Below, piece by piece: positions 37,691 to 48,484 of a stretch of 64,000 bases of DNA (the stretch's first letter is position 1; each line of letters starts with the position of its first letter). The notes under the pieces are model-generated. The model was not told where the DNA came from and ran no database searches. It saw only the letters and a program-made list of their open reading frames with translations. This DNA is from Serinus canaria. Lineage: Eukaryota; Chordata; Aves; Passeriformes; Fringillidae. The stretch spans positions 97,768,179 through 97,832,178 of the forward strand of contig NC_066316.1 of NCBI RefSeq assembly GCF_022539315.1, read 5' to 3'. Made by a program: the position numbers and the translations under genes.

Positions 37691-40200
37691 TATTTTTTTT
37701 TTTTAATATATGTATTGTAAACCAAATCTCTACCTTCGGTCCAAACCAGCTGTGCACTGTAATGACTCTCTTATGAGTATTATCACCAGACAATAGCTTT
37801 GGAAACAGAGCGTTCTGTCGTCTGTGAGTGTAACGATAATGAAAATATGTGAATGGAAATCATATGATTTCTTTGGAATGCTATATTAAACCTCTTGATT
37901 GACTCTTATAAATTGCTTTGCAATTACTGCACTAATTTTTTTCCCTGGTTAGAGATGAAACAATGTAGTATTTACTCAACAAGTTTTCTAACACTTAAAA
38001 ATGTGTCAGAAGAAGTCTGAGCTGCCTTCATAATGACATATGTGCTTTGAAGCATATACGGGAATTTTTTATAAGTTTTTGCAGAATTTATTATTCTCTC
38101 CTGGACAAAACTAGATTGTAAACCCATAAATATCAAATTAGGTTGCTTGCAGTTTACACCAGAGTAGCTTCATTTCAGAGGTGCTCAGAAACCACAGGGG
38201 GAGTGGATTGCATCAGCTCTCAGCCGGGGAAGACACTTTCCATAACTTGCCATTCATGCAGGCAGCAATTGTGAAGCAAATCATCTTCTCAGCTTACTTT
38301 GACCCATATGGACAGTCTAGTTCTGTGGAGCCAGATTTCCTTCCTGAGCTGCTACTTGGGATGCTAATGCAGAGGAATTAAGGGGCTGCCTTAAGGCTTC
38401 TTACATGCATCACAGTAAGCAACTGTGCTGCATCCGAGCACTACTGCATTTGAATTCTCAACGGCATGTCAGTTATTGGTGTTTATTTTTTTGTTTCCTT
38501 CATGCAATATTGTAAATGTTTATGTTAGTATAAATGAAGGATTAAAAAAATTATTTTTAATCATCTCCTACACACCAAGCAACACGCTGGCATGTGATTT
38601 GTTTCACTTAATTGATAATATGCTCAGGATCTTTTGTGCTGAGGCATGAAAAGTTAATTACTTGCAGCACAGGGTATTTATTACATCTCCTTGGGTTCTA
38701 AGTGTTAGTATTTTCTGGTTGGACTATTTAAATGAATTTTTGAGGTAGCAATATTTTTTGTTGTTGTTATTATAATGCACATCACAATTATGTACATTTT
38801 TCATCCTATCTGGACTTTATCAGTGGATTGTTTTCTCTTTTTCCTTTAGGTACTGATGACACATTCTTTTAGCCACTGAGAACTGTGTGTCCATTACTAC
38901 TTTTCACTATCTTTTAGATATTAGATAGTGACACCAAAAGAAAGACTGTCGGATACCTTAAGAGAGTGAGTGTAACTCAATTCAAACACAAATAAAGCTG
39001 ATGTAAAAGGACTGAGCTTTGTGGCATCCAAAAGTCTGTACATTTCTACTGAAGTTCGTCACTGTCTGCCACTAATCCCACAAAGCTCAGTAGGGATCAG
39101 CTGCTGATAACACCAATGAAAGGGGGTCTTTGTTACAGCACTCTGGGTTTTTGTACATATTGAAGACCTTGTGTGCCTCATTCAGATTGTCTGTTACTTA
39201 GCAAACATTAACAGTGTGTATAATGCAGTGCTTTGGACCAATCTGTATTTTCTCAGGGATTTTCTGTGTTATTTCCATTTATCTCAAATGTTTTATATAC
39301 AATTCACACTTATGATTTAATTCTCTATCCAAAATAAATGGCTCATAAATAAACAGTTGATTTTTTTGTTCTTCTTTTCAGTGGCAAAATAATGATTGCA
39401 TGGATAAAGTTCAAAGCTAGAATGTTTCACCTGTGGTGGATTTATTATTACCATTATAAAAGTCATCTTCAAAGAGTTAAAGTTGGTTAGTTAGTTATCC
39501 CAATTCTCCTTGTTTAATGAAATTATTTTGTTTCCTTAAACTACGTTTAGTAAGTAATAAGGAAGACTGGAAAATTAATACACATCTTGCTGTATTGATT
39601 TAGGTTTAGTTCATTCTGTTTTCTCTCTGAAGTCTACAAGCCTTTAGGTGCTAGCTAATCTATTCATTTCTGACATGCACATCTTTCTACTGCCTAAGCG
39701 CCTGTGCTGTTCTTGAAGCAACCTCAGAGATTATTTAAATCCACATGCTTTGCTTTTTCACCTGCTCACCATTTCCCACATACTTTTGTTGTGTACTTCA
39801 AAACATTATAATTGTACTTTAAGAAACTCCATTGTCATATTAGGTCTAACTTAACATGACCACATCATCCAAGGACAGTCCCTACATCCATTGTCCTGCA
39901 AGTGCAGGAATACTGCTAGATCTCCCCTTGAGTTCTGAAAGTGCCTGGCAGCAATTCCACACTCAGGACTGCATTTTAAAATGGATAGCTACTAGTGTTG
40001 GGGGGTAATGACTCAGGTTGTGCATATACAGGTAAGATGCAAGCAAAGTTAAGACTGTGGTACTATGGGAAGTGTGATGAGAGCAGGCTGCAGAGTTATT
40101 TTTAGATGGCAGCGCAGGAAATAAAATGATGTGCTTAAAACCCACAAAATGCTAAATTTAAACCCACAAAGTGCAGAGTCATTGTGACTGAAGCAGCCAT
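34367..40200. other. Intergenic DNA with simple repeats, no gene recognised
   Basis: Contains two T homopolymer tracts (about 37325-37338 and 37369-37383), the (TA)n tract at 37655-37691, and a small perfect hairpin at 38904-38931 (9-bp arms tcactatct / agatagtga). The segment 37780-37960 is AT-rich but non-repetitive, with the look of a conserved noncoding element. No coding frame has recognisable content. Confidence 0.4.
37655..37691. repeat. (TA)n dinucleotide microsatellite
   Basis: Alternating TA with one TT interruption near 37680, followed by a T-rich tract. Confidence 0.95.
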
Positions 40201-40202
40201 AA

Positions 40203-40645
40203 TTAGCAAAGTGAGGGACCAAGGCTGGTGAAAAGGCTGGAAGGCATGTCCTGCACAGAGTGGCTGAGGACACTGGCTTTGTCTAGTTTGGAGCAAAGGC
40301 AGCTGATTGTGAAGCAATAAAGTTTCCTGAGGAATGGACATGGGGAGAGAGGGAGGTGCTGAGCTCTTCTCCCTGGGATGCAGTGACAGGACATGTGGGA
40401 ATTGCTCCAAGCTGCACCAGGAGAGGTTCAGACAAGACATTGTGAAGCATTTCTTTACTCCGAGGTTGGTCAAACACTGGAACAGGCTTCCTTAAGAGAC
40501 AATGCTCTGCACCTGTTGGTGTTTAAGAGATGTTTGGACAACAGCCTTAACAACATCTAATGTTGGTCAGCCCTGGGGGTCAGGCACTTGGAGAGATGGT
40601 CACCGTGGGACCCTTCCAGTAGAAACACTCTATTCCAGTCTATCC
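40203..40645 (+). mobile_element. CR1 LINE fragment, sense, 3' region
   Basis: The + strand reads through 'gctccaagctgcaccaggag', 'aggttcagacaagacattgt', 'gaagcatttctttactccga', 'ggttggtcaaacactggaac', 'aggcttccttaagagacaat' and 'tgtttaagagatgtttggac', then ends near 'cgtgggacccttccagtaga...tctattccagtctat'. This is the sense order of the CR1 C-terminal coding region and short 3' UTR. Five overlapping minus-strand frames of up to 112 codons are antisense by-products. Confidence 0.9.
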
Positions 40646-41103
40646 ATATAGTCACAGTGCCATGCTATACAAACTGTCTTCTCAGTTTAACTTCTCCACT
40701 GAATCCTTCTGCCTGAGCCTCCTTAGGCAGGGGTAGGCCCAAGCTTCACAGTGTCTGTAGTGTCTTTCCCTACCACTCAGAGCAGCTATGAACAGTTCCC
40801 ATAGGAGGATGCAGGCCTTTTGTAAGCCTGGAATGCCAAATAGCTAAGTACAAGTGTCAGTAGGTTCCACAGTCCAGAACACTTCTGGACTATGATCTTC
40901 AGGCAAAATTCAAGAGCAGAACCACCAGTCTGAAGAGAGTTCCTTTCTGTATTGTCTAGGACCTGCCATATCCCCTACCACCAAGATGTTGTCCCACCAA
41001 GTAAACTAATTCTCCACCATTGCTATGGATTCCAGGTCATCATATGCAGGCAAGCAAAAAATGTAGCAAAGGATAGCCCCTGAAAGGCATCCTGGGCAGC
41101 TAG
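40646..41103. other. Intergenic DNA between two CR1 copies
   Basis: No gene recognised. The sequence is of moderate GC content and may be retroelement-derived, but I cannot assign it. Confidence 0.4.
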
Positions 41104-41245
41104 TTTATATAATCGTAGAATAGGTTTGGGCTAGAGAAGACATTAAAGATTATCCAGTTCCGATACCCCTGACAAGGCAGGGACAGCTTCCAGTGTCAGA
41201 GCAGAGCATGTTGCTTTAAGTTCATCACTGCCAGATATTCCCATT
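41104..41245 (-). mobile_element. Short CR1 LINE fragment, inverted, 3' end
   Basis: The + strand begins 'tataatcgtagaataggttt' and continues 'gggctagagaagacattaaa', 'gattatccagttccgatacc', then 'ggcagggacagcttccagtg'. This is the reverse-complement start of a CR1 3' end, truncated after about 140 bp. Confidence 0.75.
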
Positions 41246-44200
41246 CAAGGCAGTTGATCTTGCATATTTTTGAATAAGTGAGGACTTTACCATACAAGGA
41301 TAGAAGATGCCAGGCTTGCAGGCTTACTTTTGTTTCTAAATGTATTCTTCACTTTAAAGGTCATCATATTTTATTTAGCAGACATTCATGAAGTGCTTGA
41401 TCTCATATGCTACACTCTTGATTGCAAGCCTGACTCTGGGAATCAAAACAGATTTATGCTCTTTTGTTTAAATTCTACTTTGTTTTGAACCATACCTTAT
41501 TACAATGGGGAAACTTTGAATTGCTATGCTTGTTTTCCACGTTAAAGCCAGATGAACTTCAGTCTTAGTTCTCTTTTTTAAACAGTCTTTGCCTAATGAA
41601 TTTAATTTCTTAGACTTTTTTTTAGTATTCTAAGTAGCTTTTTGAAGAGAGACCAGTTTCAAGATTCTAAATTCCAGTGAGGCAATGGAGCACTCCTGTC
41701 TTCTGAACTGAGTTTCAGGAATCGCTCCTTTACAGCAAATTTATGAGAGGAATAAAGGTGCTTTGTGTTTGACAACAATACAGGCTTTTCTTTTTTTCTA
41801 AAAGTTCTTGAATCTGAGAACATTCCTCATCTTTTCATTTTGTACCCATGGGAACTAATGTCTCTCCATTCCTAAACATGATCCAGTTGTCTTCCATGTG
41901 TAAGTGCTGTCACCTGAAACTTTGCTGATTCTAGCATAGAACTATAATTCTTTAATTTCTCAGGAGACAAATCACCTTATCTCAAGCTATACGTCAGGGA
42001 TCTGACACAACAGAGGAGCCTGTTGAATATGGTCTGGTGAGTGCAAAAGTGGCCCACAGACTGCTGACCTTGCCTATTTTCATTGGTGATCTGGAGGTGT
42101 AGGATGAGGATAACATCAAAAGGCCATGTCTATGTAAGGGTACCTCCATTGTGTAGTCTTTACACACAGCTGAGCTACTGACAGGAATGATGAAAGGTTC
42201 AGCATGGCCTGAGGCTTGAGAAGCGACCCTTCAGCATGTGCTTCTTGTGAACATTGTGACTGCAGAGGTATTTACAACTGCCTGGGTACTAGAAAGACTG
42301 AGCTTCCCTCTCCAGATATTACTCTCCTCCCCTTGTGTCAACAGGCTGGTTTGTGGCCCAGTGCAGAGACTGAATGGCTGTGGTGGTTAGGGATGGTGAT
42401 TTAGGGTGAGGGAGCAGCCCAGCCAGGGGAAACACAAGCTCTGCAGATGAATGTTAGAAGAATCTATCTGGGACTGTAGCAAGGTAACTGCAGCAGTCGG
42501 TATCCCTGAGGGCATCCCCTCTGATGTGCATTCCTGGGATGGCCCAGAGGCCTGAGGCTTCATCCTCAACACAGCACAGCCAGAGGCTCAGTGAGAGGGG
42601 CAGCGCTTGAGGGCATCCTGAAAGGTAACACACAGCAGTGCTCACATTCATCCAGGGCATACCTTACAAATACTGTGACCCTAAGATATTAAAATTGAAT
42701 TTAAATTAAAACATTTGGTGTCACTCTGCCAAATCTCAGTAAGCAAAATTCTGGTCACACTGAAAGATGTTACAGACTCAGTCCTATCCAGTTTCACCCT
42801 TGGAGTACCATGCTCCCCCATTGCTGGGTTAAATAATATCTTTGGGGAACTTTGAGGGAAATAGGAAAAAATGCCAACACTCTACTCCATGTTTTCCTTC
42901 TTGCTTTCGTCTATACACTACTATTTCAATTACAGGTGATGTTGTTACTATTAGTGCTAGGTAAAATAAACCTTTTGAAATTCTCCACAAAAGTCTGAGA
43001 ACAATGCAAAGGAACATGATGTAAAATGTAGTGAGGGTGGGAAAAGCATACAATCACATGTGCTTAAACCAGATTTTCAACTAGGCACTTCCAAATGCAA
43101 AAGGACTTGAAAAAACATACTTTTCTGAACTAACTTTTTTAATTTGCAGAATTTGCACTAATTTGTAGAAATAAATATCTGGAAATAGTCCTGTGAGACC
43201 AAATTAATTTTCAAATAGGAATTACTTTCAAGTTAATTCTAAAAGAGCAGACACACTTGCTATTCTAAAGCTGCTACATGTTGTAATTGTTATCATTTAA
43301 ATATGAATTAAACCTCCACAATCATATGAAAGACTTTACAATTACCAGATATCTGCTCTTCTGGGGATTAATACATTTAGAAATCACAAGAAATCTTTCT
43401 CGTAAACTGTGGTAATAAATTTTCAAAAGTGGAAGCTGTTTTGAAAGTGTTTCTCTGAATAACCAAAAGCAGGGATTCATACTTCATGGGAAGAATGTAC
43501 GAATAGGGATGAAACAACAAAATCCACTAATAAGGCTCACCACAAAGTGCTTTACTAATCTGCTATGAATTACATATACGATAGAAATTTCCTGAGTTTA
43601 ACATCCACCTGCCTGAAAATTGTCACCCAGTAATTAGCAGCTGCCAGACTACATTTATTTGCATGCCTATTTTTAAAGTTCAAAGTTAAGTGACGACGCT
43701 AATGATATTTCCTAGGAACCATCTTCTTGTGTTCCCTCAAACCACCCTTCCACAGAATTAACAAATATACCTCAGAATGATTGTAAGTACTGAGTACACA
43801 CAAAGAAGGCCAAGAAAAAGTATTGCCTCAAACTATCTAAAGCTACCAAAGAAAGTAATTCTGTCAAAAACCATTGACATAAAATAAAGATAGAGCAAAC
43901 AGAAACAATCTGTCATGGAGCTGGTTAGTGGAGGGCAATAATGACATGACTGCTGTGGGTTAAAAAAAAGTTACACATTTTGGTTCCTATCCTAGGCACC
44001 CTATGCTTGAGGGATCATCATATTCTAACCAGATCATCATGTTCTTTCCCTGCTATTCTCAAGAGTCCATTAGCATGTCCTCTCATTAAACAGACATTAA
44101 TTTTTCCTCTGATCCATGACATTTACCTCCAATTCTGACATGTTAAATTTCAAGGACACAAAGTCTTTTGTGCTTTCTTTCATGTTGACCCTTATTCTTG

Positions 44201-45787
44201 CAATAATTCCCCCTTAAACACACCAGTCTATCATATAATCCTTCTTGAAAATACTACTTAAAATGTCTAAAGAAACATTTGGGCAGTAGTGTGTGAAGAT
44301 CATGGACTGTAATACAGACCAATAATGGTTGAGTATTTCCTTATATTAACTCAATTGCCTTTCATTAGCTAATTTTAGATATCAAGATCTCCAGAGGCTG
44401 CCTTATTGTTCTGTTTCTATAGCACCTGGTCCTCAGTTTGAGTTCTCATTAGCAGTGATGCAAATAAAGATTTTGACATACAGATAAGATTTCTAAAGGC
44501 TCAAAGCCAACCATGCAAATAAATGAAAACATAAGAAAATCAGTTATTTTTAAATCTGTCTTATTATTTTGAAGATGACATGTTTTTAACAACACTGACT
44601 GATGTAACCATTAATGCTGTTTTGAAGTCAGTGTTGGGAGAAATGTTTGTACAAAACAAGAATTCTGACTAATGGAGCTGTAGTCAGTGTGTATCCAGTA
44701 GATTAGAAGCTTTCCGGCAATGTGCAGAGCATGAATCTTTGGAAAATATTTTTATTTCTCTTTAGTAAAAGATCTCTAATTGAGTGACTGGACCAAAGAA
44801 GGTACTGTCATTTTATCGAGGGAGGGAGGGAGGGTCCAAAATCAGAACAAGAGGAGCCATGGTGAGGAAGTAAGCAGGAAAACCTAGAGACAAAATAGTA
44901 GTACCCCATTCTCCACAAGCAAGCTTTGTTCACAGCCATCTCATTATCAAGGCATTCCAGTTCAATACTTATTCACAGGTTCAAAGTATGGGGTGTTGAA
45001 ATTAAGTATCACTCTCAAATACCTAAAGGCCAGACTGTAGGGTTAGATGAGCCAATGTGACATTGGGACCAGAGAACGTCTAATAATACTCTTGAATATA
45101 ACAATGAAGGAGTAGAGAACCAGAAGAATAATTTATTGAGGTGTTAGAACTGTAAAAATGATGGAAGGGCTGAGAAAACAGCCTTTCAGTGAGAGACACA
45201 GGACTTGCACACACTAATAAAAGTGTTACTGCAGAGTAATGAGGTGCCATGTGTCAGCTGACTCACAGTCACCACCTGGATACTCAGTCTGGGTTTGTGG
45301 CCAATGCAAAGCAATTCAAATTAACTCTACCCTCTTTAAAAGAGGGGAATTGTTCAGTTTGGATTATCAAGAAATAAGCTGGGAAATCATTTCATGCCTG
45401 TGTACAGAAATTTTTACAAGTAGAAAATCCTGAGTACCAAATAGTTCTTTACTGAAAAACTGGAATAATAGCTGTAGATGCAATTAGCTCATGTCCTAAA
45501 ACACAACAGAAGCAGGGAATTCTCTGAACTGTTGAGCCTTGATAGCAAGTCTAAACAACTTCTAGAAAGTCTACCCAATTGCAAGTCTTTAGCTTCATAA
45601 AGAGAAGAGCTGAGGCAAATGCACAGTCTGTCAACAAAAAAGGCCTTGCAGTTTCATTGAGATGGCAAATTTTTGAATCCATTTAAGTTAAAGAGAGAAG
45701 ATCAGATACCACTGCAATCATGTAACCTAACCTGCTGCACAAAAGAGAATCTGTAGAATTCAAAGATTCATTGCATGATGGTATTTC
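41246..45787. other. Intergenic DNA, no gene recognised
   Basis: 42000-42120 ('ttttcattggtgatctggag') weakly resembles the CR1 RT motif 'ttcatcaatgacctggatga' and may be a very old CR1 piece. 42330-42660 is a GC-richer, non-repetitive stretch of unknown nature. A G-quadruplex motif lies at 44820-44834. No coding frame has recognisable content. Confidence 0.4.
44820..44834 (+). other. G-quadruplex motif, four GGG tracts with single-A loops
   Basis: GGGAGGGAGGGAGGG is a perfect G3N1 quadruplex motif, among the most stable intramolecular types known. It stands isolated in AT-rich DNA about 3 kb upstream of the ASAP2 CpG island. Confidence 0.85.
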
Positions 45788-46367
45788 TGTCCTGTTTTCA
45801 GCTGGGATACAGTTAATCTCCTTCTTCACAGATGGCACAATCCAGTGTTTGGAATTTAGTATGAGAATAATGTTGATATCACACCAATCTAGTTGTTGCT
45901 AAGTAGTGCTTACTCTAAATCAAGGACTTTCCATTTTCCCATGCTCTCCTTGCAAGCAGGTGCATGAGAAGCCAGGAAAGTGCATAACTGGGACAGCTGA
46001 TCTGACCAGGCCAAGGGGGTATTCTGGACCATGGAATGTTATGTTCAGCACATAAACTGGGGTTGGCTGGGGACATCAACCACTGCTTGGTGATGGGACA
46101 GTATTGGCCAGCAGCTGGTGAGCAATGTCCTGTGCATTGCTTGTTCCTCTTCAGTTTTAGTCCTTTTTCTCATGCCTTCTCAATAAAATTACTATTATAA
46201 TCATTATTATTATATTTTATTTTGTTTCCATGATTAAACTGTTCTTAGCTCAACCCACAAGTTTTTTCCTTATTTTTTGATTCTCCTTTCCACTGGGCAA
46301 AGCAGCAGTGTGGAATGTCTGTGTGGTACTTTGTTGCTTTGTACTGGACTGGAGTTAAACCATGACA
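45788..46367 (+). mobile_element. Complete solo LTR of an avian endogenous retrovirus
   Basis: The element starts 'tgtcctgttttcagctggga' and ends '...ggagttaaaccatgaca', giving TG...CA termini and a length of 580 bp. Internal marks in order are 'gttgttgctaagtagtgctt', a TATA-like 'cacataaactgggg' near 46049-46062, a poly(A) signal AATAAA at 46182-46187, an ATT-rich tract at about 46190-46218, and 'ttagctcaacccacaagttt'. I remember this layout as a very common LTR type in songbirds and other birds. The pentamer ATTTC abuts the left end and recurs two bases past the right end, suggestive of a target-site duplication but not exact. No internal retroviral genes are present, so this is a solo LTR left by recombination. 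It lies about 1.6 kb upstream of the ASAP2 CpG island, in sense. Confidence 0.9.
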
Positions 46368-47650
46368 CCATTTCAGTTGCATAAACTCCAATATCAAACT
46401 GTGAATGCAACCACTAGAGGCTGCATTATTATGTTCTAGATTTGCACTATATCTGATAGAAGACCTGCTGCAGAAAGTCAAAGTCTAGGCGTATTTGCCT
46501 TTCAGATCCCAAGTTTTTCACTCCCTTCAAAATATCAAAATAAATATGCTACACTGGAAGACATGGTAGGCAGTTTAAGAATGCTAGTGTTTACTAAGTT
46601 CAGGTAATAGTGTGATAAGTGTTGCTTTAAATGTACCACCACCAGCTAATGCAAAAAATGAAAATTTAAGATCACACATTTTTAGCAAAAATTAATATTT
46701 CTACTCAACTATATTTATTTATTATGTGACTTACAAATATAGACAAGAAATTTAATGCATTAGCAGCAGAACAATGTATACCTTTATATGCTGTAGTAAC
46801 TGATCATTCATAGGTATTAACAAGGAGAGCAGCAATGAAATTAAAAGCAAAACAACAGTGGTGACTTTCATTGGAGAAAATAAGGAATGATTAGGATGGA
46901 AAAACTACTAAGAGTTAAAAAACTGAAAGAACATGAAGATAGACCCTGCATTCATTCATCTGATTTACTACAACCAGTAAAATAAATATGGCTGACAAGC
47001 TTTATTATTTATGCTAAAGGATCTAGCGAGGATTGCAAAGGACAGTAACATCTGGGCAGGCTTACAGTTATTTATTTGGACATTTTACAAATGGCAGCAA
47101 AAGAGTACCTGCTTACTCATCTGAATTCCCTGAAGAGTTTTAAAACAGAGTAATAAAGAATCACTTATAGAAAGCTAATAACTATCACCAGAGGGGAGTG
47201 AAAGAGCCACAAGAGAGTTCCTGGGCCAAAATACCGACTTCTGAATCTTTCCGCAGGAATCAGCTAGAAGTCGTAAGGGCTTTGAGGCCAAAAGAAACCT
47301 CTGCCATGGATCACATCCCTGTATTCCCAATGCAAGCAACACCATGCTCTTTCAGTGACACCTTGCCAGTGTCCCTTCCGCTGCATCAGCCACAAACGCC
47401 ACAGCTCGGGCTGAGTTTCACCCCTTTTTGCCTTGAGTGATCCTTGTGGCTTTATATTGAAGAACAAAGCACCTCCTCTGATAGCTCTTACTCCCTGGGT
47501 ACAGAAAAACCTTTTTAAGAATTTAGATTTAAACGTTACTTAGCCTAAAAATATTTTTGCACGGACCTCTTGGGAACGACAACATTTCTCTTTAGCTCCC
47601 TCGAAACTAGACAACGAACTCGTAAAACAGATTAAACTGTTGAAACATAA
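46368..47650. other. Region between the solo LTR and the ASAP2 CpG island
   Basis: AT-rich up to about 47180, then gradually richer in GC. An 80-codon frame at 47198-47440 has no recognisable content. CpGs start to accumulate after about 47640. This is probably the proximal upstream region of ASAP2. Confidence 0.45.
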
Positions 47651-47923
47651 ATTACGAGCTGTGAGGGAAGAGTCTGTCTCTGCACCTGCGAGCAGTCCCG
47701 CAGGGGACAGTGCGGAGACCTGTCCTGTGGGCTTCAACCTGCTCCCCCTCCTGCCAGGCAGGCACGGCGCCTCACCTTCCCCTGCCCTTGGGTTTTTGTT
47801 GTTAAACACTATCCGAACCACACGGCTGGATTCGTCCTGCCGGTCGCCGGGATTACCCAGCCGGCGCCGGCCACCTCCTCTCCCCTCGGGGTGGACCGAC
47901 TGAGGGAGGGAAAGAGGGAGGGG

Positions 47924-47934
47924 GCCGCCATCTT
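47924..47934 (-). promoter_or_regulatory. YY1-type site (AAGATGGCGGC on minus strand)
   Basis: GCCGCCATCTT on the + strand is an exact match to the reverse complement of the YY1 core AAGATGGCGGC. Such sites tend to lie just downstream of start sites in TATA-less promoters, so this position is a reasonable guide to the ASAP2 start region. Confidence 0.65.
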
Positions 47935-48266
47935 CTCAGGGCGGGCGCCGGTGGCGAGTGCGCGGCGGCAGGTCCGCTCCGGGGGCTGCCGGGGGGTCGG
48001 CGGCCGCGCCCCCGCCCCGCGAGGGCGTGAGGGAGCGAGGGAGGAGGAGGAAAGCGAGAGGGAGAAAGCGAACGGGAGGGCGGGGTGTGGAGGCAGCTCC
48101 CGCGGCTGGGCGTGTGCCCGGCCCCCGGTGCTGCGTGACCGCGCGGGAGGAGCAGGAGGAGGAGTGTGGGTGCGGGGAATTTCCTTGTGTGGCGGCGGAG
48201 GAACAACACCGCTCCAGACAGCAGGGCTGCGAGGAGGGCGCTGCCGCCGCCGCCGGTTGCCGAGCG

Positions 48267-48272
48267 ATGTGA
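48267..48272 (+). promoter_or_regulatory. Minimal upstream ORF, start codon followed directly by stop (ATGTGA)
   Basis: Between 47924 and the ASAP2 start codon the only ATG is at 48267-48269, followed at once by TGA. It has G at -3 and lies 86 nt before the main ATG, in a different frame. Start-stop elements are known to hold or terminate scanning ribosomes and reduce downstream initiation. The effect here depends on transcription starting upstream of 48267, which is inferred. Confidence 0.6.
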
Positions 48273-48358
48273 GGGGGAGCCCCCGCTACGCCCTCCCCTC
48301 CCTGCCCCTGGAGCCGCCTGCTTTCCCCCTCCCTCCCCTCGTTCATCCCCGCCCCGCC

Positions 48359-48484
48359 ATGCCGGACCAGATCTCCGTGTCGGAATTCGTGTCCGAGACC
48401 AATGAGGATTACAAGTCACCCACCGCCTCCAACTTCACCACCCGGATGGCCCAGTGCAGGAACACAGTGGCGGCCATCGAGGAG
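48359..48484 (+). CDS. ASAP2: ASAP2 first coding exon (Arf-GAP with SH3, ankyrin repeat and PH domain 2), partial gene
   Basis: The 42-codon exon reads MPDQISVSEFVSETNEDY, then KSPTASNFTTRM, then AQCRNTVAAIEE. From memory the ASAP1/ASAP2 family shares MPDQISVSEF, while AQCRNTVAAIEE points to ASAP2; ASAP1 has QNCRNTVTLLEE there. A GTGAGC donor follows at 48485 and the exon ends in phase 0. ASAP2 is a multidomain Arf GTPase-activating protein (BAR, PH, ArfGAP, ankyrin, SH3) that works on Arf-dependent membrane traffic and the actin cytoskeleton at the cell periphery; this exon gives only the N-terminal lead into the BAR domain. The ATG has G at -3 and is the first in-frame ATG, although the frame is open upstream from before 47891 with no stop. 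All later exons are beyond the window. Confidence 0.95.

Noticed and set aside
38904..38931. Perfect 9-bp-arm hairpin with 10-base loop
   Set aside because: Too short for a microRNA precursor, no following T-run terminator logic applies in a vertebrate, and hairpins of this size are expected by chance in AT-rich DNA.
40135..40477. Cluster of minus-strand frames of up to 112 codons
   Set aside because: They lie antisense to a CR1 fragment in sense orientation and have no independent support.
47853..48419. 188-codon minus-strand frame antisense to ASAP2 exon 1
   Set aside because: Low-complexity R/P/S/G translation across a CpG island, antisense to a recognised exon. Divergent transcription is possible, but this frame is not evidence of a protein.
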